From Clostridia bacterium (GTDB lineage: Bacteria > Bacillota > Clostridia > Christensenellales > Aristaeellaceae), in assembly GCA_017521565.1 (NCBI GenBank), contig JAFXCE010000129.1, positions 1-64,000 of the forward strand: a stretch of DNA of 64,000 bases, read 5' to 3'. The notes beneath the pieces were generated by a model. The model was given only the letters and a program-made list of their open reading frames with translations, did not search any database and was not told where the DNA came from. The translations under genes and the position numbers were made by a program. Of this stretch, positions 25,140 to 32,494 are shown in pieces (positions within the stretch are counted from its first letter, which is position 1; the number at the start of each line of letters is the position of its first letter).

Positions 25140-27080
25140 CTATTCTTCCACTTCGCAGTGCGCCCACTCGCGCACATGATCCCAGCCAACGTAAAAACCC
25201 GCGCCATGGCTGCAGAACACGCTGCCCGCCGGATTCCTTTCGTCCGCCAGCGCGCTGTATCCCATTTCTTCAACAATCGCATCCTGATTCTTGCAGGGCG
25301 CATAATGCGAAAAGCGCGAAGCGACGCGGCCGTGCCCGCGCGTCGTTGCGGCAAACTTCTGCGGATAATCCCAGAACGCAGCCGCGGTACACACGCCGCA
25401 AAGGCGAATCTCCTCCTCATCGTATTCCGGCGCGTCCATCTCAGCGCCAAGGCGCAGCAGCTCGCCCGTCACGCGGGCCAGCAGATCCTGTGCAAACGCC
25501 AGCTCAAAGCGCACCATCGGCTCAAGCAGGATATTCTTCGCATGCATGAGCGCATTGCGGATCGCGCGGTAGGTCGCCTCGCGGAAGTCGCCGCCCTCGG
25601 TATGCTTGAGATGCGAACGGCCTGCAATCAGCTCCACGCGGATGTCCGTAATCGGGCTGCCGGTCAAAACGCCCGGATGCGCACGCTCATGCACATGGGA
25701 GGAAATCAGCCTGCGCCAATTCATATCGAGCATATTCGCCGGCGTCTGATCCGCAAAGGTGATGCCGCTTCCCGTATCCGCAGGCACAAGGCGCAGCCAG
25801 CATTCGGCATAGTGGCGCAGCGGCTCGTAATGGCCAATACCGATGACCGGCGAGGCAATCGTCTCCTTGTAGAGCACCTTCGGCGGCAGGAAGGAAACCT
25901 TGTCGCCAAAGCGGCTCTCCAGCACGCTCCCCAGCACCTCAATCTGCACCGCGCCCATGATGCCCACAGAAATCCGCCCGTTCTCCGCGCGGACGGAAAG
26001 CAGCGGGTCTTCCTCCTCCATTTCGCGCAGATGGGCCAGCAGCTTCGTCATCTCCAGCCCCTTTTCGGGCTGAACATCCACGCTCATCAGCGGAACGATT
26101 TCCTGAGCCTCCTCGCCCGCGCCCGCGCCGATCCGCTCGCCCGGCCGGCAGGTAAGCCCCGCCAGCGCCGCGGTCTGCCCCGCCAAAAGGGCCTGCGCAA
26201 CGCTCAGCTTCGCGCCCTGCGCGCCCATGATCGCGTTGATCTTTTCATCTCCGCGCATCGTCGCGACTTCCTCTCGCGCGGTCAGCCTGCCTGAAAGCGC
26301 CTTGACATAGCAATAGCGCAGCCCGTCCTGCCTGCGCACGCGGTAAACCTTCGCAGAAAACGGCGCGTCAAGCTTCTTTTCATAGTCCGTATCGGCAAGC
26401 ATGGCAATCGCCTGCTCCAGCTGCGGAACGCCCTCGCCCAGCAGCGCGCTGCCGGTCAGCACAGGGATGAGCTGCATCTCCTTCATCGCGCGGCGCGCAC
26501 CGGCGATATAGTCGTCCCTTTCCGCTTCCTCCATCAGGTGCAGTTCCATGAGCGTCTCATCGCGCGCGGCCAGCTCCTCGCGCAGCGCCTCCGCCTCCTG
26601 CCCCATCAGCACGCAGTCGGAAGAGAGCAATCGCTGCATCTGCGCCATCACGCGCATCACATCTGCACCCTCGCGGTCCGTCTTGTTCAGGAAGATCATC
26701 ATCGGAATCTTCCTCGCGCGCAGCAGCCTGAAAAGCGTCACGGTGTGGCTCTGTACGCCTTCCGCGCAGGAGACGACCAGCAGCGCCATATCCAGCACCG
26801 ACAGCGCGCGCTCCATCTCGCCGGAAAAGTCGACATGTCCCGGCGTGTCCATCAGCGTGACATGCACGGTTTCTCCATCCGAGCGGGCGAGATCAAACGA
26901 TGCCTGCTCGCTGAAAATCGTGATGCCGCGCGCACGCTCGAGCGCATGACCGTCCATGAACGTATCGCCATGATCCACCCGGCCTCCCCGGCGCACGACG
27001 CCCGCGCGCAGGAGCAGTTGTTCGCAAAGCGTCGTCTTGCCCGCGTCGACATGCGCGGCAACGCCTAAAGTCAGATACAT
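25140..27080 (-). CDS. TetM/TetO-like translational GTPase (EF-G superfamily)
   Basis: A 646-residue ribosome-dependent GTPase with G1 AHVDAGKTT (residues 9-17), G2 RGITI (51-55), G3 DTPGH (78-82) and G4 NKTD (132-135). Domain order and length match ribosomal protection proteins (TetM is 639 residues). The C-terminal region is different: extra Cys (LCGVC, HYAPC, VFCSHGAG) and an ending HVREWAHCE, seen in chromosomal translation-factor GTPases of clostridia. A housekeeping ribosome role is as likely as tetracycline protection. Its start overlaps the trmD end by 10 bp. Confidence 0.82.
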   Translation of the reverse strand: MYLTLGVAAHVDAGKTTLCEQLLLRAGVVRRGGRVDHGDTFMDGHALERARGITIFSEQASFDLARSDGETVHVTLMDTPGHVDFSGEMERALSVLDMALLVVSCAEGVQSHTVTLFRLLRARKIPMMIFLNKTDREGADVMRVMAQMQRLLSSDCVLMGQEAEALREELAARDETLMELHLMEEAERDDYIAGARRAMKEMQLIPVLTGSALLGEGVPQLEQAIAMLADTDYEKKLDAPFSAKVYRVRRQDGLRYCYVKALSGRLTAREEVATMRGDEKINAIMGAQGAKLSVAQALLAGQTAALAGLTCRPGERIGAGAGEEAQEIVPLMSVDVQPEKGLEMTKLLAHLREMEEEDPLLSVRAENGRISVGIMGAVQIEVLGSVLESRFGDKVSFLPPKVLYKETIASPVIGIGHYEPLRHYAECWLRLVPADTGSGITFADQTPANMLDMNWRRLISSHVHERAHPGVLTGSPITDIRVELIAGRSHLKHTEGGDFREATYRAIRNALMHAKNILLEPMVRFELAFAQDLLARVTGELLRLGAEMDAPEYDEEEIRLCGVCTAAAFWDYPQKFAATTRGHGRVASRFSHYAPCKNQDAIVEEMGYSALADERNPAGSVFCSHGAGFYVGWDHVREWAHCEVEE

Positions 27081-27886
27081 GTTTCTTCCTCTTGAGTTCC
27101 GGCCCCCTGACCCACAGGAGGCGGCTGTTGTGCTTGTTCTTCCTGACGGATGCGCTCAAAGACCGCATCCACCACCTTCTTCTGGTGGCGCGTCAGCTTG
27201 CGCGCGTCAAGGTACGCCTTCGCCATCTCCGGGCGCTTTTTCAGCGTCAGGTAGAGCGATTCGGACAGCTGCCAGTCCTGAATGTGCGCGTGGTTGCCGT
27301 TGAGCAGCGGTTCGGGGACAGTAAGCCCCTCGAACTCGCGCGGCCTCGTGTACTGCGGGTGCTCGAGCAGGCCGGAGGAAAAGCTCTCCGTCTGCGCGCT
27401 CTCCTCGCAGCCCAGCACACCCGGCACCAGCCGCGCCACGCTGTCCACCAGCACCATCGCCCCCAGCTCGCCGCCGGTGAGAATATAGTCGCCGATGGAG
27501 ATCTCCTCATCGATGCAAAGATCCAGCGCGCGCTGATCCACGCCCTCGTAATGACCGCACAGCAGGATCAGCTCTTCTTCCCCGGCCAGCTCCTCCACCT
27601 TCTTCTGCGTCAGCGTTTCGCCGCGCGGGGAAAGGTAGATGCGCCTGCCCTTGAAGTTTTCTCCCTGCACATCGCGGATCGCGTCCACGATCGGCTGGGC
27701 AAGCATCACCATGCCTGCGCCGCCGCCGAAGGGCGCGTCGTCCGTATTGTGATGCTTGTTTTTCGAATAATCACGGATGTTGACCTCGCGGATCTCAAGC
27801 AGGCCTGCCTTCTCTGCGCGGCCCAGCATACTCAGATGCAGCGGAGCGAACATCTCCGGAAAAATCGTCAGAATGGTAATCTTCAC
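27071..27886 (-). CDS. trmD: tRNA (guanine-37-N1)-methyltransferase
   Basis: A 271-residue TrmD (SPOUT class), which methylates G37 next to the anticodon to prevent frameshifting. Motifs include ILTIFPEMF, DAPFGGGAGM, SPRGETLTQ, LCGHYEGVDQR and the trefoil-knot segment ISIGDYILTGGELGA. It is about 25 residues longer than usual; the Gln/Pro-rich tail overlaps the next gene. The start is GTG 27886 inside a GTGA overlap with the upstream stop. It is not in the usual rpsP-rimM-trmD-rplS context. Confidence 0.95.
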   Translation of the reverse strand: MKITILTIFPEMFAPLHLSMLGRAEKAGLLEIREVNIRDYSKNKHHNTDDAPFGGGAGMVMLAQPIVDAIRDVQGENFKGRRIYLSPRGETLTQKKVEELAGEEELILLCGHYEGVDQRALDLCIDEEISIGDYILTGGELGAMVLVDSVARLVPGVLGCEESAQTESFSSGLLEHPQYTRPREFEGLTVPEPLLNGNHAHIQDWQLSESLYLTLKKRPEMAKAYLDARKLTRHQKKVVDAVFERIRQEEQAQQPPPVGQGAGTQEEETCI

Positions 27887-28482
27887 GGCTGGTTCTCCTC
27901 CGTTGGCAGCAGCTGCATCCGCTGCGCTTCCATCTCCTCGAGGATGGCGTACATCTTCTCCTCCTGCGTGTCGATCTCCAGGATCTCAATCTCCCGCAGG
28001 GTGATGACCTCCTCCTCCGCCTGCCTGCCGTAAAAGTCAATCAGCTTCAGCTTAACGCGCAAGCCGTTGGCCTCCAATACGCGGCCCGTCGCCATGTCGT
28101 TGCCAATGATGATGCTGACGATCTCATTTCGCGCCTTGCATTCCAGCAGCACGCTCAAAAGCAGATCCGTATCCTCTGCCGGATAATCGGTAAAGAACGG
28201 GCGGTGGTGCTGCTTATGATGCGCCAGCAGCATCGCAAGACGCTGCTCGTATTCCTCTCCGGAGAGGATCTGGATCACGTCGCTGTTGCGGCGCACACGC
28301 CAGCCGTCAATCTGTCCCCACGGCGTGAGGTCGCACATGAGCACATGCTTGCTGTCCACCGCCTCCACAAAGCCGGCGCAGAAGCCGTCCGGATCACCCG
28401 GGTCGGTATAGATCGACGCCAGCGCGCCCTGCGCAGCCAGAATGCGCAGCAGGTATGTCATATATCCGTTGGGTATAGCCAT
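27883..28482 (-). CDS. Protein with two Sm-like beta-barrel repeats
   Basis: A 199-residue soluble protein I cannot name. Two stretches, about residues 34-75 and 129-170, share a pattern G-x-V-5/6 residues-V-x-L, a turn with G, then V-x5-I-x-I. This is typical of Sm/SH3-like barrels: the first is GFVEAVDSKHVLMCDL, the second GRVLEANGLRVKLKLI. The C-terminus is a charged helix. It is 3 bp from the methyltransferase gene and overlaps trmD by GTGA. RNA binding is inferred from fold and context only. Confidence 0.6.
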   Translation of the reverse strand: MAIPNGYMTYLLRILAAQGALASIYTDPGDPDGFCAGFVEAVDSKHVLMCDLTPWGQIDGWRVRRNSDVIQILSGEEYEQRLAMLLAHHKQHHRPFFTDYPAEDTDLLLSVLLECKARNEIVSIIIGNDMATGRVLEANGLRVKLKLIDFYGRQAEEEVITLREIEILEIDTQEEKMYAILEEMEAQRMQLLPTEENQP

Positions 28483-28485
28483 CGC

Positions 28486-29754
28486 TTAATATCTCCTCTT
28501 GGGCAGGTAGAATCGCCTGTTTCCCCAAATATCCACAATCATGATACACGGTTCGCCCGCACAGACGGGCATCTCCATCGTCGAGCAGAGCGCAGGCGTG
28601 CCGACCGTACGCACGCTGGCCACGCAGGAACGATACATATCGCCCTGAACAAAGCCTGCGGACCACTGATCCACCGCATCAAGTCCGGTGATCCCTGCCT
28701 CCCGCGCCTCCACGCTGTCGTAATTCATCAGATGCACGGTATAGGACGTGATGGCCGGGAATACCTCCGCCTCCACAAAGCAGTCGTCCTCGCCGCAGGG
28801 CGCCTCCACATCGTAGCATACGCCCATCGGCCGTCCGTTCGTCGTCTGGCTCAGGCGCTTACCCGCCACGGCAATCGCCAGCGGGCTCTGATCCACGCAC
28901 AGGAAACGCCGCCCGAGGTTCGCCGCCGCGACAGCCGTCGTGCCGCTGCCGGAAAACAGATCGCAGACCAGATCACCCTCCTGCGTCGAGCAGCTGATGA
29001 TGCGCTCCAGCAGACGGACGGGCTTCTGCGTGTCGTAGCCGGTGCGCTGCGGATCCTTCTGCTGCAGGTGGCTCACATCGTCCCAGACGTCGCCGGGATA
29101 GGCCGGCTCGTCGTCATAATAGCGGTATTCCTTGCCGGCGGAGATGATCGAGCGGTATACGCGCCCATCCTCATCCACGCTGCGCTTCATGTGGTTGCTG
29201 CGCGCCTCGCTGCGCGCAATCGGTACCGCCTTAATATTAAAGTAATACGAACGGGATTTTGCATAGAACAGAATCACGTCGTGCTTGCGCGGGAAATATG
29301 TCCGCGCGCGCCCGCCGGACTGATACGACCAGATGATCTCGTTGAGGAAGTTGCTCTCTCCGAACACCTCGTCCATCAGCAGACGCATGTGCGCGTGCAT
29401 CCGGCAGTCAATGTGCAGGAAGATGGTTCCTTCCTTCTTGAGCAGATCGCGCGCCAGCGTCAGCGTTTCGCGCATCATGGACAGATACGCATCCCGATCC
29501 GGCCAGCGGTCGTCATACGCGGGCAGGGACATCGACGGCGCACCCGTCCTGTATCCCTTCTCGCCGATACGCACCTTCATCTCAAAGCGCTTGCCGGTGT
29601 TGAACGGCGGATCCAGATACACAGTCTGCACGCTGCCGGCATAGCGCGCAAGCAGCTCCTCCCTGCACGCAGGCAGCGTCGCCTGCATCAGCGTGCCCAT
29701 GCTCTCCCTGCCCAGATGGCGCTCAGCGGCGCAGCGGATATAAGTCGCACACAT
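28486..29754 (-). CDS. Orphan N4/N6 DNA methyltransferase, beta-class
   Basis: A 422-residue methyltransferase. Catalytic motif IV DPPFNTG precedes SAM motif I FSGSGTTA, the order of beta-class (Mod-like) enzymes, with TQKPVRLLERII between them. A C-terminal part of about 120 residues (from AGKRLSQ) is unrelated to the catalytic core and of unknown role. No restriction or Res gene is near, so it acts alone, for example in regulation. ATG 29754 is kept as start; ATG 29700 has a better-spaced GGGAG and remains possible. First gene of the operon leading to trmD. Confidence 0.82.
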   Translation of the reverse strand: MCATYIRCAAERHLGRESMGTLMQATLPACREELLARYAGSVQTVYLDPPFNTGKRFEMKVRIGEKGYRTGAPSMSLPAYDDRWPDRDAYLSMMRETLTLARDLLKKEGTIFLHIDCRMHAHMRLLMDEVFGESNFLNEIIWSYQSGGRARTYFPRKHDVILFYAKSRSYYFNIKAVPIARSEARSNHMKRSVDEDGRVYRSIISAGKEYRYYDDEPAYPGDVWDDVSHLQQKDPQRTGYDTQKPVRLLERIISCSTQEGDLVCDLFSGSGTTAVAAANLGRRFLCVDQSPLAIAVAGKRLSQTTNGRPMGVCYDVEAPCGEDDCFVEAEVFPAITSYTVHLMNYDSVEAREAGITGLDAVDQWSAGFVQGDMYRSCVASVRTVGTPALCSTMEMPVCAGEPCIMIVDIWGNRRFYLPKRRY

Positions 29755-29776
29755 CCCGATCGACCGTCCTTCTCTT

Positions 29777-29804
29777 TTGAATATGTAAGGTAAGGCAATA
29801 TAAT
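29777..29804 (+). promoter_or_regulatory. Possible plus-strand promoter of a short transcript
   Basis: TTGAAT (29777-29782), 16-bp spacer, TATAAT (29799-29804). It would transcribe into the hairpin at 29876-29914 with no coding region between. Confidence 0.45.
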
Positions 29805-29816
29805 GCTACAGTATAT

Positions 29817-29844
29817 ATTATACTGTTTTTTGCGCGCTTTTCAA
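29817..29844 (-). promoter_or_regulatory. Promoter of the methyltransferase-trmD operon
   Basis: The minus strand has TTGAAA (29844-29839), 16-bp spacer, TATAAT (29822-29817), about 60 bp before ATG 29754. Confidence 0.75.
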
Positions 29845-29875
29845 GCCCGCGACATCGTTTCTAAAGATGCAAAGC

Positions 29876-29914
29876 AAAGACAGCCGTGCCGTATTAAAAT
29901 GGCCGGCTGTCTTT
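29876..29914. terminator. Hairpin terminator between divergent promoters
   Basis: An 11-bp stem aaagacagccg/cggctgtcttt with a 17-nt loop. No gene ends here: it lies between the divergent promoters at 29817-29844 and 29956-29984. Confidence 0.65.
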
Positions 29915-29955
29915 ATATCATCAGATACACAGCGTACCGGCAGACGGGAGGCGCA

Positions 29956-29984
29956 TTGACAAGTGAATCCTGCGCTGATATGAT
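29956..29984 (+). promoter_or_regulatory. Promoter for the Cys-cluster gene
   Basis: Perfect TTGACA (29956-29961), 17-bp spacer, TATGAT (29979-29984), 35 bp before ATG 30020. Confidence 0.85.
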
Positions 29985-30019
29985 AAAGTCAGAATTCAGT
30001 CATTGCAGGAGGAATACCC

Positions 30020-30502
30020 ATGCATACGCCCGACGCCGTGCTTGCAGCACGCGAGCTTTTATGTAATCTGACCCCGCTGAAAACCGACTGCGGCCGTCTG
30101 TGCGCCGGCGCCTGCTGTCAGGGCGACGAGGAAACCGGTATGCTCCTCTTCCCCGGCGAGGATGCGCTCTACAGCGCATGTACCTTTGCACGCGTGATCC
30201 CGGCGGACTTTTCCCTCGGCGGCACAAAGGCGCAGCTCTTTGTCTGCTCCGGCACATGCGAAAGAGAAAACAGGCCGCTTGCCTGCCGCCTGTTCCCGCT
30301 GTTTCTGAAATTCAAGGAGGATGGCAGCACGAAGCTGCGCATGGATGTACGCGCAAAAGCCGTCTGTCCGCTGACAGATTACGGCATCCGGGCGCTTGAT
30401 TCCGAGTTTAAACAGGCCGCACGAAAAGCCTATGATCTGCTGCTTGAGGATGAGACCTGCGCCGCGTACCTGCGCGAATTGGACGAGGCCTTTTCTTTGT
30501 AA
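30020..30502 (+). CDS. YkgJ-like cysteine-cluster protein
   Basis: A 160-residue cytosolic protein with a Cys cluster of the zinc/iron-chelating YkgJ type: DCGRLCAGACCQG near residues 23-35, then CSGTCERENRPLACRLFP and a later VCPLTD. Family members are thought to bind a metal or Fe-S cluster, but their reaction is unknown. CAGGAGG lies upstream of ATG 30020. It is monocistronic, ending at a strong hairpin. Confidence 0.8.
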   Translation: MHTPDAVLAARELLCNLTPLKTDCGRLCAGACCQGDEETGMLLFPGEDALYSACTFARVIPADFSLGGTKAQLFVCSGTCERENRPLACRLFPLFLKFKEDGSTKLRMDVRAKAVCPLTDYGIRALDSEFKQAARKAYDLLLEDETCAAYLRELDEAFSL

Positions 30503-30532
30503 ATATATCGCCGCTTAACCCATACAGCAAAG

Positions 30533-30560
30533 CAGCGCCTCCGGTTTCCCGGAGGCGCTG
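30533..30560. terminator. Convergent-gene hairpin
   Basis: A 12-bp stem cagcgcctccgg/ccggaggcgctg with a 4-nt loop between the convergent genes ending at 30502 and 30581. T-runs are weak on both sides. Confidence 0.7.
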
Positions 30561-30580
30561 TGCGTATGTTGGAGGGAAAA

Positions 30581-32335
30581 TTACTCAGCCTTCGGAGCCG
30601 GCTCATACCAGGCGGCGTCAGCAGCGTAGGTGCCGGCGGTCACCGGGTTGCCCTGATAGTACAGGGTGCCGTCTTCGCCGCGGGTGTAGTTGACAAAGAA
30701 GTCATACCACAGACGCTCGGCGTTCTCAGGCATGTAGATGTGAGAGGTGCGGCCGATGACGGTGAACTTGGTCATCGGAACGCCAGACTCATCAGTGAAG
30801 GTCATGGTCTTCCACTGGCCGTCGTACTGCTCGCTCGCGGCAACGCGGGCCTCGTCGATGCCGTTCTGCGCGTTGATCACCTGAAGCTGAGCGACAGAGC
30901 TGCCGCCCTCAACCAGAGAGGCCATGGAGGTCTCGAACTCGCCGCACATCAGCCAGGTCGGGATGTTCGCGGTGGAGGTGAAGGCGCCCTGGCCGAAACC
31001 AGCGATCGGGCCGATGGCCGCGAAGCGCTCCGCGTTCTCAGCCGCGAGGCTCAGGGTCATCATGGAGCCGTTGGAGTGGCCGGTGATGTAAACGCGGGTC
31101 TTGTCGACGTTGTAAGCAGCCTCGGTCATGTCGAGGATGGTGTTCAGGCACTTGACGTCGGTCAGGGCGTCCAGCTCCGGAACCAGCTGCTTGAACGCAG
31201 CGCCCATCCACATGGCGCACGGCACGTTGCCCATCATGGCGATGTCACGGACATAGCCCTGCGGGAAGAGGACGATGAAGCCTTCCTTCTCGGCGATCTC
31301 CCACCAGCGGGACTCTTCAACCATGGACTCCATGGAAGCGGTGTAGCCGTGGATGGACATCACGACCGGCACAGCCTTGCTGCCGTCGTAAGAGGAGGGA
31401 ACGTAGGTGATCCAGCGGCGCGGTTCGCCGTTGATCACTTCCTCGTTGAAGATGAAGTTCGCGCCGGACATGTCGGTGGTGTACTCAACGCGGCCGCCGT
31501 CGGCCATGCCCATGAAGCGGTTGAACGCGCCGGCAAACTCAGCATACACTTCGGCAACGGTCTTCTCTTCCTTGGTGTCCTTAACCACGATTTCTCCGTT
31601 CTTGCAGGCAGCAGCGGTCGCGGTGAAGTATTCCTTGGCGTTCGGGGCGTCGGTGTTCAGGAACCAAACCGGGCAGCCGACGGTCTCAGCCAGAACGTTC
31701 ATCTCCGCAGAGAAGAGGTTGTCGTTGGCCGGGAACGGCAGGACAGTCTGCTTCGCGATGGTCGCCAGGGACTCAGCCGGAACGTCCTTCGCATCGATCG
31801 CAGTGATGGAGGCGAAGTCGGTGACGTACTCCGCGCCGAAGAGCAGGGCCGCAGCGCCGCCCTCGCCGTAGCCGACGAGAGAAGTGTGGGTCTTGTCCAT
31901 GGAGAACGGCGCGTCGAGCTTCACGCTCTTGGAACGCATGGTGAAGTAGAGCTGGTTGAGGATTTCGCCGTCGTCCGCGCCCTGCAGATCGAGATTCCAG
32001 GTGCCGTCGGCCGGCGCGAGGAACACAACCGCGATCTTCTTTTCGTCGGCCAGCGCCTTCCACTGCTCGCCGATCTCGGTGTCAGCAAAGGCCTCGGCGG
32101 TGGTGTTGTCCGGGGTCAGGACGATGGTCGCCTGCGCCCACGGGGTCAGGCCGTCCGGCAGGTAGTAGGTCGCCAGGCCAGTATCCTCACCGACGGCGAT
32201 AGCGACGTTGTTGAACTCGCCCTTCATCACGCCGACGTACGGATTCTCCGGGTCGTAGGTGTACTCGGCAGCCAGCGCGCAGGAGGCCATCATGACCAGC
32301 GCAAGCATCAGCGCCACGAATACGTTCTTCTTCAC
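30581..32335 (-). CDS. Secreted esterase with two alpha/beta-hydrolase domains
   Basis: A 584-residue exported protein. The N-terminal signal MKKNVFVALMLALVMMASC ends in ALA-AE; the nearby MASC could instead act as an imperfect lipobox. The C-terminal half is a PHB-depolymerase/feruloyl-esterase type hydrolase with nucleophile S421 in GHSNGS, an oxyanion HGYTAS segment and a late TSHIY His. The first half has the same layout, but its nucleophile elbow is GYGEG (Glu158), so it is probably inactive. Substrate is likely a plant ester or polymer side chain. Confidence 0.8.
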   Translation of the reverse strand: MKKNVFVALMLALVMMASCALAAEYTYDPENPYVGVMKGEFNNVAIAVGEDTGLATYYLPDGLTPWAQATIVLTPDNTTAEAFADTEIGEQWKALADEKKIAVVFLAPADGTWNLDLQGADDGEILNQLYFTMRSKSVKLDAPFSMDKTHTSLVGYGEGGAAALLFGAEYVTDFASITAIDAKDVPAESLATIAKQTVLPFPANDNLFSAEMNVLAETVGCPVWFLNTDAPNAKEYFTATAAACKNGEIVVKDTKEEKTVAEVYAEFAGAFNRFMGMADGGRVEYTTDMSGANFIFNEEVINGEPRRWITYVPSSYDGSKAVPVVMSIHGYTASMESMVEESRWWEIAEKEGFIVLFPQGYVRDIAMMGNVPCAMWMGAAFKQLVPELDALTDVKCLNTILDMTEAAYNVDKTRVYITGHSNGSMMTLSLAAENAERFAAIGPIAGFGQGAFTSTANIPTWLMCGEFETSMASLVEGGSSVAQLQVINAQNGIDEARVAASEQYDGQWKTMTFTDESGVPMTKFTVIGRTSHIYMPENAERLWYDFFVNYTRGEDGTLYYQGNPVTAGTYAADAAWYEPAPKAE

Positions 32336-32382
32336 GGGAGATCATCCTTTCTCAAAAAATATAGAGTATAGGGGTTAAGAAA

Positions 32383-32412
32383 ATTATACCACATACACCG
32401 TTATATGGACAA
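32383..32412 (-). promoter_or_regulatory. Promoter for the esterase gene
   Basis: The minus strand has TTGTCC (32412-32407), 18-bp spacer, TATAAT (32388-32383), about 48 bp before ATG 32335. Confidence 0.65.
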
Positions 32413-32432
32413 CTGTAAAAACTCCAAAGCAC

Positions 32433-32467
32433 AAAAAATGTGCAGGCCGCACAAGGCAGCCTGCACA
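32433..32467 (-). terminator. Terminator of the flavoprotein gene
   Basis: Stem tgtgcaggc/gcctgcaca (32439-32447/32459-32467) followed on the minus strand by TTTTTTG, 28 bp after the stop at 32495. Confidence 0.88.
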
Positions 32468-32494
32468 AGATGCAAAACAAGAGGGGGAACCAGA

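Noticed and set aside
25140-27080. Calling the EF-G-like gene a tetracycline resistance determinant
   Set aside because: Its C-terminal region differs from TetM/TetO and its operon contains trmD; a housekeeping factor is equally likely. Only a susceptibility test would decide.
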